Shown one piece after another: positions 17,824 to 25,705 of a DNA stretch of 64,000 nucleotides. The DNA is from Dysgonomonas gadei ATCC BAA-286 (GTDB taxonomy: Bacteria > Bacteroidota > Bacteroidia > Bacteroidales > Dysgonomonadaceae). The stretch lies in contig NZ_GL891987.1 of NCBI RefSeq assembly GCF_000213555.1, positions 150,898-214,897 on the forward strand. The letters are read 5' to 3'. Within the stretch, counting starts at the first letter, position 1. Every line of letters begins with the position of its first letter. The position numbers were made by a program, and so were the translations under genes. Under the pieces are notes generated by a model. The model saw only the letters and a list, made by a program, of their open reading frames with translations. It did no database searches and had not been told where the DNA came from.

Positions 17824-18864
17824 ATGAGTTATATTTGTAATATGAAAAATTATCTCACAAAAGGCTATATATCCTTTGTTGCTCTCATCTGGCTGATGTT
17901 GGCTTCATTATTTCTTTTCCAATATATGAATCAGGTGTCTGTTATAGAGGCTGTCTTGTTTTGTTTTAGCCTGTTCCTGCCAACTTGTCTTATTACGTCC
18001 TATTTAAGTAATAGCCTATTGCCTAAAGCAATTAGAAGTAAAAAGATGCCCCGTTTTATTGTTCAGTTTATTATAGTTATGCTACTGACGGGAATAATTC
18101 ATCTGGCGATTTTTATCACATTTGAGAAACTGGAAAAAGCAGGAGTTTTTGAACCTTCAGAACTGATGAGGACTCATTATTCTATTATCATTGAATATAT
18201 AATGACTTTGCCTGCTATTTTCATCATTAATCTTGGATTTTGCGGAACCAGATTCTATTATGAGCATAGTAAGCTCCGGCAAATACATTTGAAAACCCAA
18301 TTGCAGGTACTTCAGCAGCAGATAAACCCCCATTTTATGTTCAATGTGTTAAATCACATCTATATACTGATGCAAAAGGATGTGAACAGGGCTTCGGAAC
18401 TTCTGGTAAAATACTCTGAAATATTGCGTTACCAGCTTTATAATGGCAAGGAAGAATTGGTACCATTGAGTCAGGAAATACAGTTTCTGAAAGATGTGAT
18501 CGAAGTGGAGAAAACACGTTGGGGAAAAGAACTACACGTGGATTGTACATGGCAGATAGAGAATGGTGATAGAGACATACAGCCACTGCTCCTCATTACC
18601 TTTATAGAAAATGCATTTAAACATGTCTCCCGCTCTATATCGGAAACAGGATTTGTAAATGTTATGGTGGAGCAAAAAGGAGACTCATTATTGATGGAGG
18701 TGAAAAACTCGAAGCCGGTTCAGCAGATAAAAAAGAAGAATGCTTCGGGATTAGGCTTGATCAACGCAAAAGAGCGGCTTGAGATTCTATATCCTGACAG
18801 ATACAGTTTATTTATAGAAGAAAATGAACAGGTTTATATTATCCGGCTAAATATTACGTTATAA
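17824..18864 (+). CDS. LytS/YehU-type membrane sensor histidine kinase
   Basis: Histidine kinase with an N-terminal module of four membrane helices (within about residues 12-150) and no periplasmic sensor domain. The kinase core is of the His_kinase (PF06580) type: LQQQINPHFMFNVLNHIY at about 160-177 carries the phospho-accepting His, LLLITFIENAFKHV is the N box and SGLGLINAKERLEILYPD the G box. A second ATG six codons in (17842) is an alternative start. It lies 36 bases before its evident partner, the LytTR response regulator. Such pairs sense the membrane or peptides; the signal here is unknown. Confidence 0.92.
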   Translation: MSYICNMKNYLTKGYISFVALIWLMLASLFLFQYMNQVSVIEAVLFCFSLFLPTCLITSYLSNSLLPKAIRSKKMPRFIVQFIIVMLLTGIIHLAIFITFEKLEKAGVFEPSELMRTHYSIIIEYIMTLPAIFIINLGFCGTRFYYEHSKLRQIHLKTQLQVLQQQINPHFMFNVLNHIYILMQKDVNRASELLVKYSEILRYQLYNGKEELVPLSQEIQFLKDVIEVEKTRWGKELHVDCTWQIENGDRDIQPLLLITFIENAFKHVSRSISETGFVNVMVEQKGDSLLMEVKNSKPVQQIKKKNASGLGLINAKERLEILYPDRYSLFIEENEQVYIIRLNITL

Positions 18865-18900
18865 GGTTATACAAATAAAACCTAAAAACTATTCGCTGAT

Positions 18901-19602
18901 ATGAAATGTCTGGTAGTGGACGACGAACCTATCGCACGGGACGGAATTATAGATTACATAGAGAAACTCGACTTTCTGGAGGTCTGCGGAGTATGCTCTT
19001 CTGCGATAGAAGCAGCAGACATATTGAAAAAGACAGATGTAGATCTTATTTTTCTGGATATTCAGATGCCCCATCTTACCGGAATTGAATTTTTAGAGGC
19101 CTTGGAAAATAAGCCGTTAACGATACTTACCACAGCATATTCTGAATATGCGCTGGAGGGGTTCCGCCTACAGGTAGTTGATTACCTCTTAAAACCAATC
19201 ACCTTCAAGCGTTTCTTCCAGGCAGCGCAGAAAGCAAAGGAAGTATTTGAACTGAAGAGTCATGTGTATAACGGGAATGTCAATGTGTATGTGCGGCAGG
19301 GAGATTCTTTTGTAAAGATCGCTTGGACTGATATATTGTATGTAGAAAGTATGCAAAACTACCTGAAACTCCATTTCAACGATAAAACACTTATTATCCA
19401 TCAGACAATGACTTCACTCGAAGACATGCTTCCGAAAGATTCTTTTTTCAGGATACACAAATCCTTTCTGGTAAATATTGCCCACATTGAGACGATAAAT
19501 GGCGGGCGGATCTTTGTCGAAAACAGGGAATTGCCCATATCCAGACAGCGAAAAGAAGAACTTCTGAATACGGTTGTATATAAGAAGCTGATAAGTAAAT
19601 AA
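18901..19602 (+). CDS. LytTR-family response regulator
   Basis: 233-residue transcription factor. The receiver domain (about 1-120) has the acidic pocket DDEP at residues 7-10, phospho-acceptor Asp in DLIFLDIQMP (about 51-60) and the switch Lys in VVDYLLKPI. The LytTR DNA-binding domain (about 135-230) shows ILYVESMQNYLKLHF and FFRIHKSFLVNIAHIE. It is expected to be phosphorylated by the LytS kinase just upstream. Likely targets include nearby genes; the tandem repeat before the 20.66 kb operon is one candidate. Confidence 0.95.
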   Translation: MKCLVVDDEPIARDGIIDYIEKLDFLEVCGVCSSAIEAADILKKTDVDLIFLDIQMPHLTGIEFLEALENKPLTILTTAYSEYALEGFRLQVVDYLLKPITFKRFFQAAQKAKEVFELKSHVYNGNVNVYVRQGDSFVKIAWTDILYVESMQNYLKLHFNDKTLIIHQTMTSLEDMLPKDSFFRIHKSFLVNIAHIETINGGRIFVENRELPISRQRKEELLNTVVYKKLISK

Positions 19603-19645
19603 TAACAGGATAATATATATCTTTGCTATCCCTTATAGAGTACAA

Positions 19646-20518
19646 ATGGATAGAATAATCAGATATTTAAAGCAGCCGTATCCGGTCAGCGAAAAACCCT
19701 GGCAGACTGTTGTCGTTGCATTCATCGCTGTTTTTCTGTTGCTCGTTCTGTTTCAGCCTTTTCAGCTGCAAGGTGAATTTAATAAATGGTTGATAATAGG
19801 AGGGTATTCTCTGGTGACGGCAGTATGTACCTCGATTGTTACTTATGCGTTTCCCACAATATTCAGGAAATTTTATAACCCTGCCTGTTGGACTACCTGG
19901 AAGAATACACTGAATAAACTGATTATAATCCTGACTATTAGTATTGGTAATTTTCTGTTTGATATTTCTATCAGGCATAGGGAACCAGAGGTTCTCCTAT
20001 CTGTTTTTACCTTCTATGTGGTCGCTACATTTATAGTCGGGTTAGTCCCTGCTATTGTTATTTCATTCTTTATACAGAATAATGCGCTGAAACGGAACCT
20101 GCGCGAGGCAAAAGAGAGTAACGGCAGGCTGCTCGAACGTTTGACTGCCAGTCAACAGACTTTGCCAGCTAATTCCGGCATAATTACATTGAGTGGCACT
20201 ACTAAAGACTCTATTAGTTTTAACCCCGAAACGCTCCTTTACATCGAGTCATCGGGAAACTATACTACATTTTATTATCAGGAAAATGATATTTTAAAAC
20301 AAAAGCAACTCAGAGCTACCATCAGTCAGATAGAGACAAACCTGCAATCTTATCCTGACATTGTACGCTGCCACCGGGCTTTTATGGTGAATATAGCACA
20401 AGTTGTTTCAGTCACAGGAAATTCGTTAGGATTCCAGTTAAAACTAAAATATACAAAGGCCGAAGTTCCTGTATCGCGCACCTACACAAAACTCATCCGT
20501 ACCTGTATTGCGGGTTAA
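19646..20518 (+). CDS. Membrane-anchored LytTR DNA-binding regulator
   Basis: 290 residues. Four hydrophobic segments in the first 150 residues (for example TVVVAFIAVFLLLVLFQPF) are followed by a linker (NLREAKESNGRLLERL) and a C-terminal LytTR domain (about 185-288) with LLYIESSGNYTTFYY and VRCHRAFMVNIAQV. There is no receiver or kinase domain, so DNA binding must be controlled through the membrane part or by a partner protein, as in one-component LytTR systems. It lies 43 bases after the response regulator and immediately upstream of an operon with a tandem repeat in its promoter, its most obvious candidate target. Confidence 0.88.
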   Translation: MDRIIRYLKQPYPVSEKPWQTVVVAFIAVFLLLVLFQPFQLQGEFNKWLIIGGYSLVTAVCTSIVTYAFPTIFRKFYNPACWTTWKNTLNKLIIILTISIGNFLFDISIRHREPEVLLSVFTFYVVATFIVGLVPAIVISFFIQNNALKRNLREAKESNGRLLERLTASQQTLPANSGIITLSGTTKDSISFNPETLLYIESSGNYTTFYYQENDILKQKQLRATISQIETNLQSYPDIVRCHRAFMVNIAQVVSVTGNSLGFQLKLKYTKAEVPVSRTYTKLIRTCIAG

Positions 20519-20564
20519 ATAAGTTCATTTTTTATTATAAGCGGCTTATGATGGGCAGACTTAG

Positions 20565-20595
20565 CTGTTTGTCACATTTATTGCTGTCTGTCACA
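20565..20595 (+). promoter_or_regulatory. Tandem CTGTYTGTCACA repeat, candidate LytTR operator
   Basis: CTGTTTGTCACA at 20565-20576 and CTGTCTGTCACA at 20584-20595 are direct repeats with an 19-base period, close to two helical turns. They end 5 bases before a -33 box. LytTR proteins bind pairs of direct repeats in front of promoters, and the GTTTG core partly fits the known GTTNRK consensus. A membrane LytTR gene ends only 46 bases upstream. Binding is inference. Confidence 0.55.
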
Positions 20596-20600
20596 GAACT

Positions 20601-20631
20601 TTTGCAGCAGCCTCTATACGATATATATTTG
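20601..20631 (+). promoter_or_regulatory. Consensus Bacteroidota promoter of the micro-peptide operon
   Basis: -33 TTTG at 20601-20604, a 19-base spacer, and -7 TATATTTG at 20624-20631: an exact match to TTTG-N19-TAnnTTTG. It lies 25 bases before the ATG of the 21-residue peptide and directly after the tandem repeat. Confidence 0.8.
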
Positions 20632-20656
20632 CTTCAAATTAAAAAACAATTATCGT

Positions 20657-20722
20657 ATGAATAGTATTGCTTTTACTTTAGGCTTTGTCTCAGGATTATT
20701 GTTGACTCTATTAATCTATTAA
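20657..20722 (+). CDS. 21-residue single-helix membrane micro-peptide
   Basis: ATG at 20657 opens a 21-codon frame, MNSIAFTLGFVSGLLLTLLI plus a final Tyr, ending at TAA 20722. It is one uninterrupted hydrophobic helix with no charged residue, comparable in size to accessory subunits such as KdpF or CydX. Support for a real gene: a consensus promoter 25 bases upstream, an AT-rich leader similar to that of the next gene (both starts are preceded by CGT), and only 11 bases to the iron-sulfur protein start. It may be a small subunit that stabilises the downstream membrane protein, or a leader peptide. No homology search was possible. Confidence 0.55.
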   Translation: MNSIAFTLGFVSGLLLTLLIY

Positions 20723-20733
20723 TAATTTAACGT

Positions 20734-21609
20734 ATGAAATTCAAACATTTTGTTCCCTTACTTATCGGGCTTGTACTCGGATTCTCTTTAGGCTGGTGGG
20801 GCTTCCGCATCATTTTCCCCTGGATTGGCGGCTGGATTACGATCGGTTCGTTGGTCGCATCCCGGCTGAAAGGGAAGAATAAGGATCTGGGGCGTCGTAT
20901 TACTATTTTAATGATTTCACCGGTGTTTCTTCTCTTTTTGGGAGTCATGCAACGGGAAAACCTGCAACTGGAAGAAACGGTGTTTTATATATTATTTTTC
21001 ATCTCCACCGGAATGTTTACCCGCGTACTGGTGCATTATACCATTGCCAAGATTATCGGGCCGTTGATCTGGGGGCGCGGTTTCTGTGGATGGGCATGTT
21101 GGACAGCCGCTATTCTGGAATGGTTGCCGATAAAAGAAAACTCTAAGATTCCGGCTAAATATACCCGTATGCGCTATCTGGTATTTATTGTTTCTATATT
21201 GATACCTGTAATTTTTATTCTGCTGGGTTACGATTGGCAGACGAATCATATAAATGAAGATGGAGGTATTGTGCAAGGGGGAAAACCTGGGGCTCTCATC
21301 TGGTTCCTTGCAGGCAATGGCCTTTACTATCTTGTCGCTGTTATCCTGGCTTTTAAATTCAGGAAGAAACGCGCATTTTGCAAAATCGCCTGTCCGGTAT
21401 CGCTGGTTATGAAGGCGCAGACAAGCATCGCTTTGATAAGGGTAAGCCCTTCCGGAAACGAGTGCACCTCTTGCGGTTCCTGCAACCGTAATTGTCCGAT
21501 GGACGTAGATGTAGTAAATTATATCTCGAAAGGGAAAAAGATAAGTTCAGGTGAATGTATCCTATGCCGGAAATGCGCAGATATATGTCCGCAGGCGGCC
21601 ATCAGATAA
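20734..21609 (+). CDS. NapH-like membrane protein with two 4Fe-4S clusters
   Basis: 291-residue polytopic membrane electron-transfer protein. About five hydrophobic helices carry the NapH/NosR/RdxA-type motifs GRGFCGWACWTAA (Cys118, Cys122) and CKIACP (Cys216, Cys220). The C-terminus has two ferredoxin motifs: CxxCxxCxxxCP at 244-255 and again at 275-286. It should pass electrons between the quinone pool and a cytoplasmic or periplasmic acceptor. The partner reductase is not in the window. It is translated 11 bases after the 21-residue peptide and is the probable output of the LytTR cluster upstream. The acceptor pathway is unknown. Confidence 0.85.
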   Translation: MKFKHFVPLLIGLVLGFSLGWWGFRIIFPWIGGWITIGSLVASRLKGKNKDLGRRITILMISPVFLLFLGVMQRENLQLEETVFYILFFISTGMFTRVLVHYTIAKIIGPLIWGRGFCGWACWTAAILEWLPIKENSKIPAKYTRMRYLVFIVSILIPVIFILLGYDWQTNHINEDGGIVQGGKPGALIWFLAGNGLYYLVAVILAFKFRKKRAFCKIACPVSLVMKAQTSIALIRVSPSGNECTSCGSCNRNCPMDVDVVNYISKGKKISSGECILCRKCADICPQAAIR

Positions 21610-21627
21610 ATTCACTGCTTTTCACGC

Positions 21628-22971
21628 CTATTTTGTAAGAGAGTCATATACAGCCCTCGATATTTCAGCTATCATCCGCATATTCGTGGCCTCGTCTTCC
21701 ATGGAATCGGCGACAAAAACAGCAAGTGAATAATAACGGCCATCGGGTAACCGGATGATTGCAATATCATTCTCCGCGGCATTCAGCCCCTCGGCATTCC
21801 GGAAAGATGAGCCTGTCTTATGAGCGACAATCGTTCCCGGAGGCAGCAGGCCTTTGATCTTCTTCGGTCCGGTTGTAGTATCTACCATGGCATTCCACAG
21901 AAAGTCGTGGAAATGTTGAGGAAGTATATTACCTGTCCTGAATTTTTCTAATACCCGTGCGGCAGTAAGAGGGGTACTCCAGTTGGTATATTGTACCTCC
22001 CACGGGCCATGCATTTCTTCTTCAGTGGCGGCAATGGCAAAATCGGAGAATCCGAGGTCTCTTATATACCGGTCTACGGCGGAAGTACCGCCTACAAAGC
22101 GGAACAGGATATCACATCCGTTGTTATCGCTCTGGGAAACTGTATATTTTAAGATTTCGCTAACCGGTAATTCGATGTTTCCATCGGGATAATCGTCTCT
22201 AAGAGGGCTATGGGTATCGGGTAAGAGTTCGGCTTTACGAATAAATATTTTATGGTCGAGCGATAGGTTATTCTTATTCAGATAGTCGAGTACTGCCAGT
22301 GCCAAATGGAATTTGTAAGTGCTTTGTGTCGGATAATGGAATCCGTTATTAACAGTCAATGTGTCTTTTCCATCGACAATTAGTGCAACTCCGACAGTAG
22401 CCCGTTTGCCCCTGATAATCTTTTCTATATCATTTCTTAGTACATCATTTTGGGAAAAAGCATGAGTTGGGGTTGCAAACATGCTTACTTTCGTCGGTTC
22501 ATGAATTAATTTATAATATTCCTGACTTTTTTGATGTGTGAAATGGCTGATATATTCGATAGGTATATTTTTCTTTTGAGCTACGATATTTTTAAACTGC
22601 ATAGATACTAACTTACCATTGAAAGATAATATAATATCATATGTAATAATAACAGGATGTTTTTTGTATTCTTTTATAGTCAACATACCTTGCTTATGCT
22701 CAGCTTTAGCGTCGATCACAGATAATTCTTTAAATTCTATTCTATCAGGCCTGGTTATTCTGATAGAATCACCGTTTGAATGTATTGCCCATGCTCTCGA
22801 TAGATTAAAAATTAATTGGGGACTTTTATTCTCAAAATGGAATTCTTTAGTTGAGATACGCGGATCAACATCTTTGTATATTGTAACATCCTTATCTTTA
22901 TTTTGGCTGAATCCTGATACGGATATGATATACAGAATAATAATAATTTTAAGTGCTTTTATTTTATTCAT
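21628..22971 (-). CDS. Class A beta-lactamase (A2-like) with extra N-terminal domain
   Basis: Secreted serine beta-lactamase; signal peptide about 1-22 (SVSGFSQ). The catalytic set is complete: STYK at 217-220 (Ser70/Lys73 equivalents), SDN at 281-283, TEEEMH at 316-321 (Glu166 region, His at position 170 as in the PER/CfxA-like A2 group) and KTG at 385-387. Normal class A enzymes have about 300 residues. Here about 140 extra residues (24-165) precede the lactamase fold; I do not recognise them. They are beta-rich, with DVTIYKDVDPRISTKEFHFE near the start. It is convergent with the iron-sulfur gene (18 bases). No regulator is adjacent. Spectrum is not readable from sequence. Confidence 0.9.
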   Translation of the reverse strand: MNKIKALKIIIILYIISVSGFSQNKDKDVTIYKDVDPRISTKEFHFENKSPQLIFNLSRAWAIHSNGDSIRITRPDRIEFKELSVIDAKAEHKQGMLTIKEYKKHPVIITYDIILSFNGKLVSMQFKNIVAQKKNIPIEYISHFTHQKSQEYYKLIHEPTKVSMFATPTHAFSQNDVLRNDIEKIIRGKRATVGVALIVDGKDTLTVNNGFHYPTQSTYKFHLALAVLDYLNKNNLSLDHKIFIRKAELLPDTHSPLRDDYPDGNIELPVSEILKYTVSQSDNNGCDILFRFVGGTSAVDRYIRDLGFSDFAIAATEEEMHGPWEVQYTNWSTPLTAARVLEKFRTGNILPQHFHDFLWNAMVDTTTGPKKIKGLLPPGTIVAHKTGSSFRNAEGLNAAENDIAIIRLPDGRYYSLAVFVADSMEDEATNMRMIAEISRAVYDSLTK

Positions 22972-23099
22972 ATTTTGTTGTATGTTATGTATTACTGGTT
23001 AAGGATGAAATATTTAGTGTAACAAATATGACTCTCGACTTCACTTTGATTTTAGATGAAGTTTAACACTTAAGTAGACGCAGGGGTTTGATGATATTA

Positions 23100-23387
23100 T
23101 TAGTCTATTAGTCTTAGCTGCTCTTTCAAGCGGTGCATCTCTTCCTGCATATCATCTATCTTATCCAACAGATTCCGGATAACATCTATACCCGCCACGT
23201 TGATGGAAAGGTCGTAATACCACCGCACATACTGGTCGAGGTATTTTAGCTGGGAGATATGTATGTAGCGCTCATCCCCGACAATACTGACTTGTATAAG
23301 GCCTTCGTTTTCCAATTGTACGATAAAGTCGGGTTCCACCTGATTTTGTATGCAATACTCCTGTATGATGATTAATTCTGATGTCAT
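23100..23387 (-). CDS. cbpM: CbpM-like chaperone modulator
   Basis: 95 residues with a MerR-like winged-helix start (IIIQEYCIQNQVEPDFIVQL, EGLIQV) and a C-terminal coiled coil (LLDKIDDMQEEMHRLKEQL). This is the layout of CbpM, the specific inhibitor of the DnaJ-like protein CbpA. It follows the cbpA-like gene after 18 bases, the usual pairing, so the two proteins likely form a complex. DNA binding is not expected. Confidence 0.85.
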   Translation of the reverse strand: MTSELIIIQEYCIQNQVEPDFIVQLENEGLIQVSIVGDERYIHISQLKYLDQYVRWYYDLSINVAGIDVIRNLLDKIDDMQEEMHRLKEQLRLID

Positions 23388-23405
23388 AACGTTGATTCTT
23401 TAGGG

Positions 23406-24326
23406 TTAAGACTTCGCTAGCTTTTCGAACAATTCCTTTTGTTCTTTATTCAGATTGACGGGTATCTCTATTGAGTATGTTATGATAAGGTCTCCAAACT
23501 GCCCGTCTTTTTTGTACACAGGAAATCCTTTGCCTTTCAATCTCACTTTTGTCCCATTCTGAGTTCCTGCCGCTACTTTCAGTTTTACCTTTCCGGTAAA
23601 GGTGTCTACAGTCTCTTCTCCTCCAAGAACGGCTGTGTACAGGTTCAGGTTGGCATTGGCGTACAAATCGTTTCCTACCCGTTTAAATTTAGGATCCTCT
23701 TCTACAACAAATGTAATATATAGGTCGCCATTAGGCCCGCCGTTTTTACCCGCTGCTCCTTGTCCGGCAAGTTTTATTACCTGCCCGTCGGAAACTCCGG
23801 CAGGAATGGTTATGCGCAGGTTCTTACCATCCAGGGTGAGTGTACGTTTATGGGTTTCAGATGCATCCCGCAAGCTTAAATGGAGTTCGGAGGTATAGTC
23901 TTGTCCTCTGTACCCTCTGCTTTGCCTGCTACCACCTGACGATCTTCTTCCCCCAAACAGCGATTCGAAGAAATCGGAAAATCCGCCTTCATCGTCTCCT
24001 CCGAAACTATATGAACCTCCTCCGAAACCGCCAAAGCTACCATAGTCGGCAAAACCTCCGTTTTGTGATTGTTGCTGACGGGCTTTTTCGTATTCTTCGG
24101 CGTGTTTCCAGTTTTCGCCGTATTCATCATATTTTTTTCGCTTTTCGGGATCGGAAAGCACTTCGTTAGCTTCGTTTATTTGTTGAAATTTTCTTTTTGC
24201 TTCCTCATCATTGGGGTTGATATCAGGGTGATACTTCCTTGCCAGTTTGCGGTACGATTTTTTGATGTCGTCAGCACTGGCTGCCTTGGATACGCCCAAT
24301 ATGCTATAATAATCTATAAATGCCAT
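23406..24326 (-). CDS. cbpA: DnaJ-class co-chaperone CbpA
   Basis: 306-residue Hsp40 that stimulates DnaK. The J domain (about 4-69) has the HPD motif in KYHPDINPND. A Gly/Phe/Ser-rich linker (about 80-135, including FGGGSYSFGGDDEGGF) follows, then the DnaJ C-terminal substrate-binding domain (about 140-305). There is no cysteine-rich zinc finger, which distinguishes it from DnaJ proper and fits CbpA. It is the first gene of the pair with cbpM. A -7 match is not clear upstream. Confidence 0.92.
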   Translation of the reverse strand: MAFIDYYSILGVSKAASADDIKKSYRKLARKYHPDINPNDEEAKRKFQQINEANEVLSDPEKRKKYDEYGENWKHAEEYEKARQQQSQNGGFADYGSFGGFGGGSYSFGGDDEGGFSDFFESLFGGRRSSGGSRQSRGYRGQDYTSELHLSLRDASETHKRTLTLDGKNLRITIPAGVSDGQVIKLAGQGAAGKNGGPNGDLYITFVVEEDPKFKRVGNDLYANANLNLYTAVLGGEETVDTFTGKVKLKVAAGTQNGTKVRLKGKGFPVYKKDGQFGDLIITYSIEIPVNLNKEQKELFEKLAKS

Positions 24327-24433
24327 ATGTGATTAATTTCAAGATTTAAAAATTTCATTATTCAAAGATTGGGAAAAGCAATCCTTGACTCTTCATTTTA
24401 TATCTTAGTCTCTCTGTAAGTCCCTTCGTGAGA

Positions 24434-25021
24434 TCAGGGGGCTGTTTTTTCCCTTACCTTTAATTCATTGTATATTTTAAGGCAAGCCCATGCATCAATA
24501 GCTGCGTACATTTTCTGTGCATCGGATAGCACATCTGCTTCCCAGTTTGACAGGCGCTGGCCTTTCGATATCCTTTTTTCAAAAAGTATGCCATAAATGC
24601 GTTGCAGACCATTATCTTCAATGCCATAATTTTTCACAAAAGACTGGAGTTCAATGAAATTGGATGGAACGAAAGCCGCATTTCGTTTATGAATGGCTGA
24701 AAAATCGTCTTTTAAAGAGAGCCCTATTTTTTTGATTGCCGGATTTACCAGAATTTCTGCCAAACAATCAGGTAATCCTATTATATTCAGACGGAAAAGG
24801 AAGCAGGTGTCGTCTGTGGATAATTGCATCAGTGCAATCTGATGGGATACACCTTTGCGGAAAGCCGGGCGGGTTTCAGTATCGAACCCGATAGCCGTTT
24901 GTTTTTTGAGATAAGCAGCGGCCTTCTCCGCTTCACTTTCGCTTTGTACAACAATTATCCGCCCATCGAATCTCTCCATTGGCATTACGGATAATTCCTC
25001 TTTTGAAATTGTTTTTACCAT
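24434..25021 (-). CDS. 3'-5' exonuclease of the DEDDy (RNase D / DNA pol A exo) family
   Basis: 195-residue single-domain nuclease. The DEDD motifs are visible: exo I AIGFDTETRPAF (about 43-54), exo II IGLSLKDDFSAIH (about 99-111) and exo III MYAAIDAWACLKIY (about 171-184, Tyr-type). It lacks an HRDC domain, so it is not classical RNase D. Whether it acts on RNA or DNA is not readable. Its start overlaps the end of the DUF5063 gene by 7 bases, so translation is likely coupled and the two may work together. Confidence 0.88.
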   Translation of the reverse strand: MVKTISKEELSVMPMERFDGRIIVVQSESEAEKAAAYLKKQTAIGFDTETRPAFRKGVSHQIALMQLSTDDTCFLFRLNIIGLPDCLAEILVNPAIKKIGLSLKDDFSAIHKRNAAFVPSNFIELQSFVKNYGIEDNGLQRIYGILFEKRISKGQRLSNWEADVLSDAQKMYAAIDAWACLKIYNELKVREKTAP

Positions 25022-25590
25022 AATTCTTCGTTGTCAGTCTGTTCAAGGTCTTCGTCTTCGAGGGCATCCGGCTCTGTTGAGTATTTTAACGAATGCAGCG
25101 CCCGTAAAACGTTTACCAGCTTTTGCCCCCAGTATGCTTTGAAGTTCTCCATACACACATAGAGGGCGTCATTCATATTTTCGGTAATGCCCCGTTCGAA
25201 TATGGTGATGAAGTTCTTTGTATCCTGATAGATATCCGCAAGGTCTTCACTGATGCTTGCCGATATAGGCGTTTCACTGTATTTCATATCCTGAAGGAAT
25301 ACTTCGAGGTATGTATCGTTGTTTACATATACATTGTATAGTTTGGAGGTGATGAAATTGTATATGTCTTCTGTAACTGTTATCTCCTGTTCTTCGTCAT
25401 TTACGGTATCGGTTTCCGGAACAAGACTTGCTTTAAGGTATAGCAAGGGTAGGAGTTTGGTTAATTTATCCGTAAGCTCTGTTTCCGTGATTTCTTCGAA
25501 ATTTTCCAGAAAGGCACAATACTGGACGGCTACAGTTACAAATTCAATCGCATCTTTTGAGTATACTATTTCTTTTAGTTGATCTGTCAT
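25015..25590 (-). CDS. DUF5063 family protein
   Basis: 191-residue acidic, mostly helical protein with no signal peptide or membrane helix. The C-terminus is strikingly acidic (PDALEDEDLEQTDNEELW). It resembles the DUF5063 family, which I associate with Bacteroidota genomes; that assignment is from memory of the pattern and of its pairing with a 3'-5' exonuclease. No catalytic motif is visible. It overlaps the exonuclease start by 7 bases, which suggests a stable functional pair. Confidence 0.7.
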   Translation of the reverse strand: MTDQLKEIVYSKDAIEFVTVAVQYCAFLENFEEITETELTDKLTKLLPLLYLKASLVPETDTVNDEEQEITVTEDIYNFITSKLYNVYVNNDTYLEVFLQDMKYSETPISASISEDLADIYQDTKNFITIFERGITENMNDALYVCMENFKAYWGQKLVNVLRALHSLKYSTEPDALEDEDLEQTDNEELW

Positions 25591-25652
25591 TGTTGTTTCT
25601 TATTTTATCCGATGCATTTTAGTGTGGATTTTTCTCTATTTTTTATAAATAA

Positions 25653-25660
25653 CAAATTTA
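25653..25660 (-). promoter_or_regulatory. -7 promoter element of the DUF5063-exonuclease operon
   Basis: The minus strand reads TAAATTTG, a perfect TAnnTTTG, 62 bases before the DUF5063 start. A TTCG at spacing 20 could serve as a weak -33 box. Confidence 0.5.
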
Positions 25661-25705
25661 GGCGATTATTTGTTAAGTAACGAAAGGATAAGATATTTTA
25701 AATAT

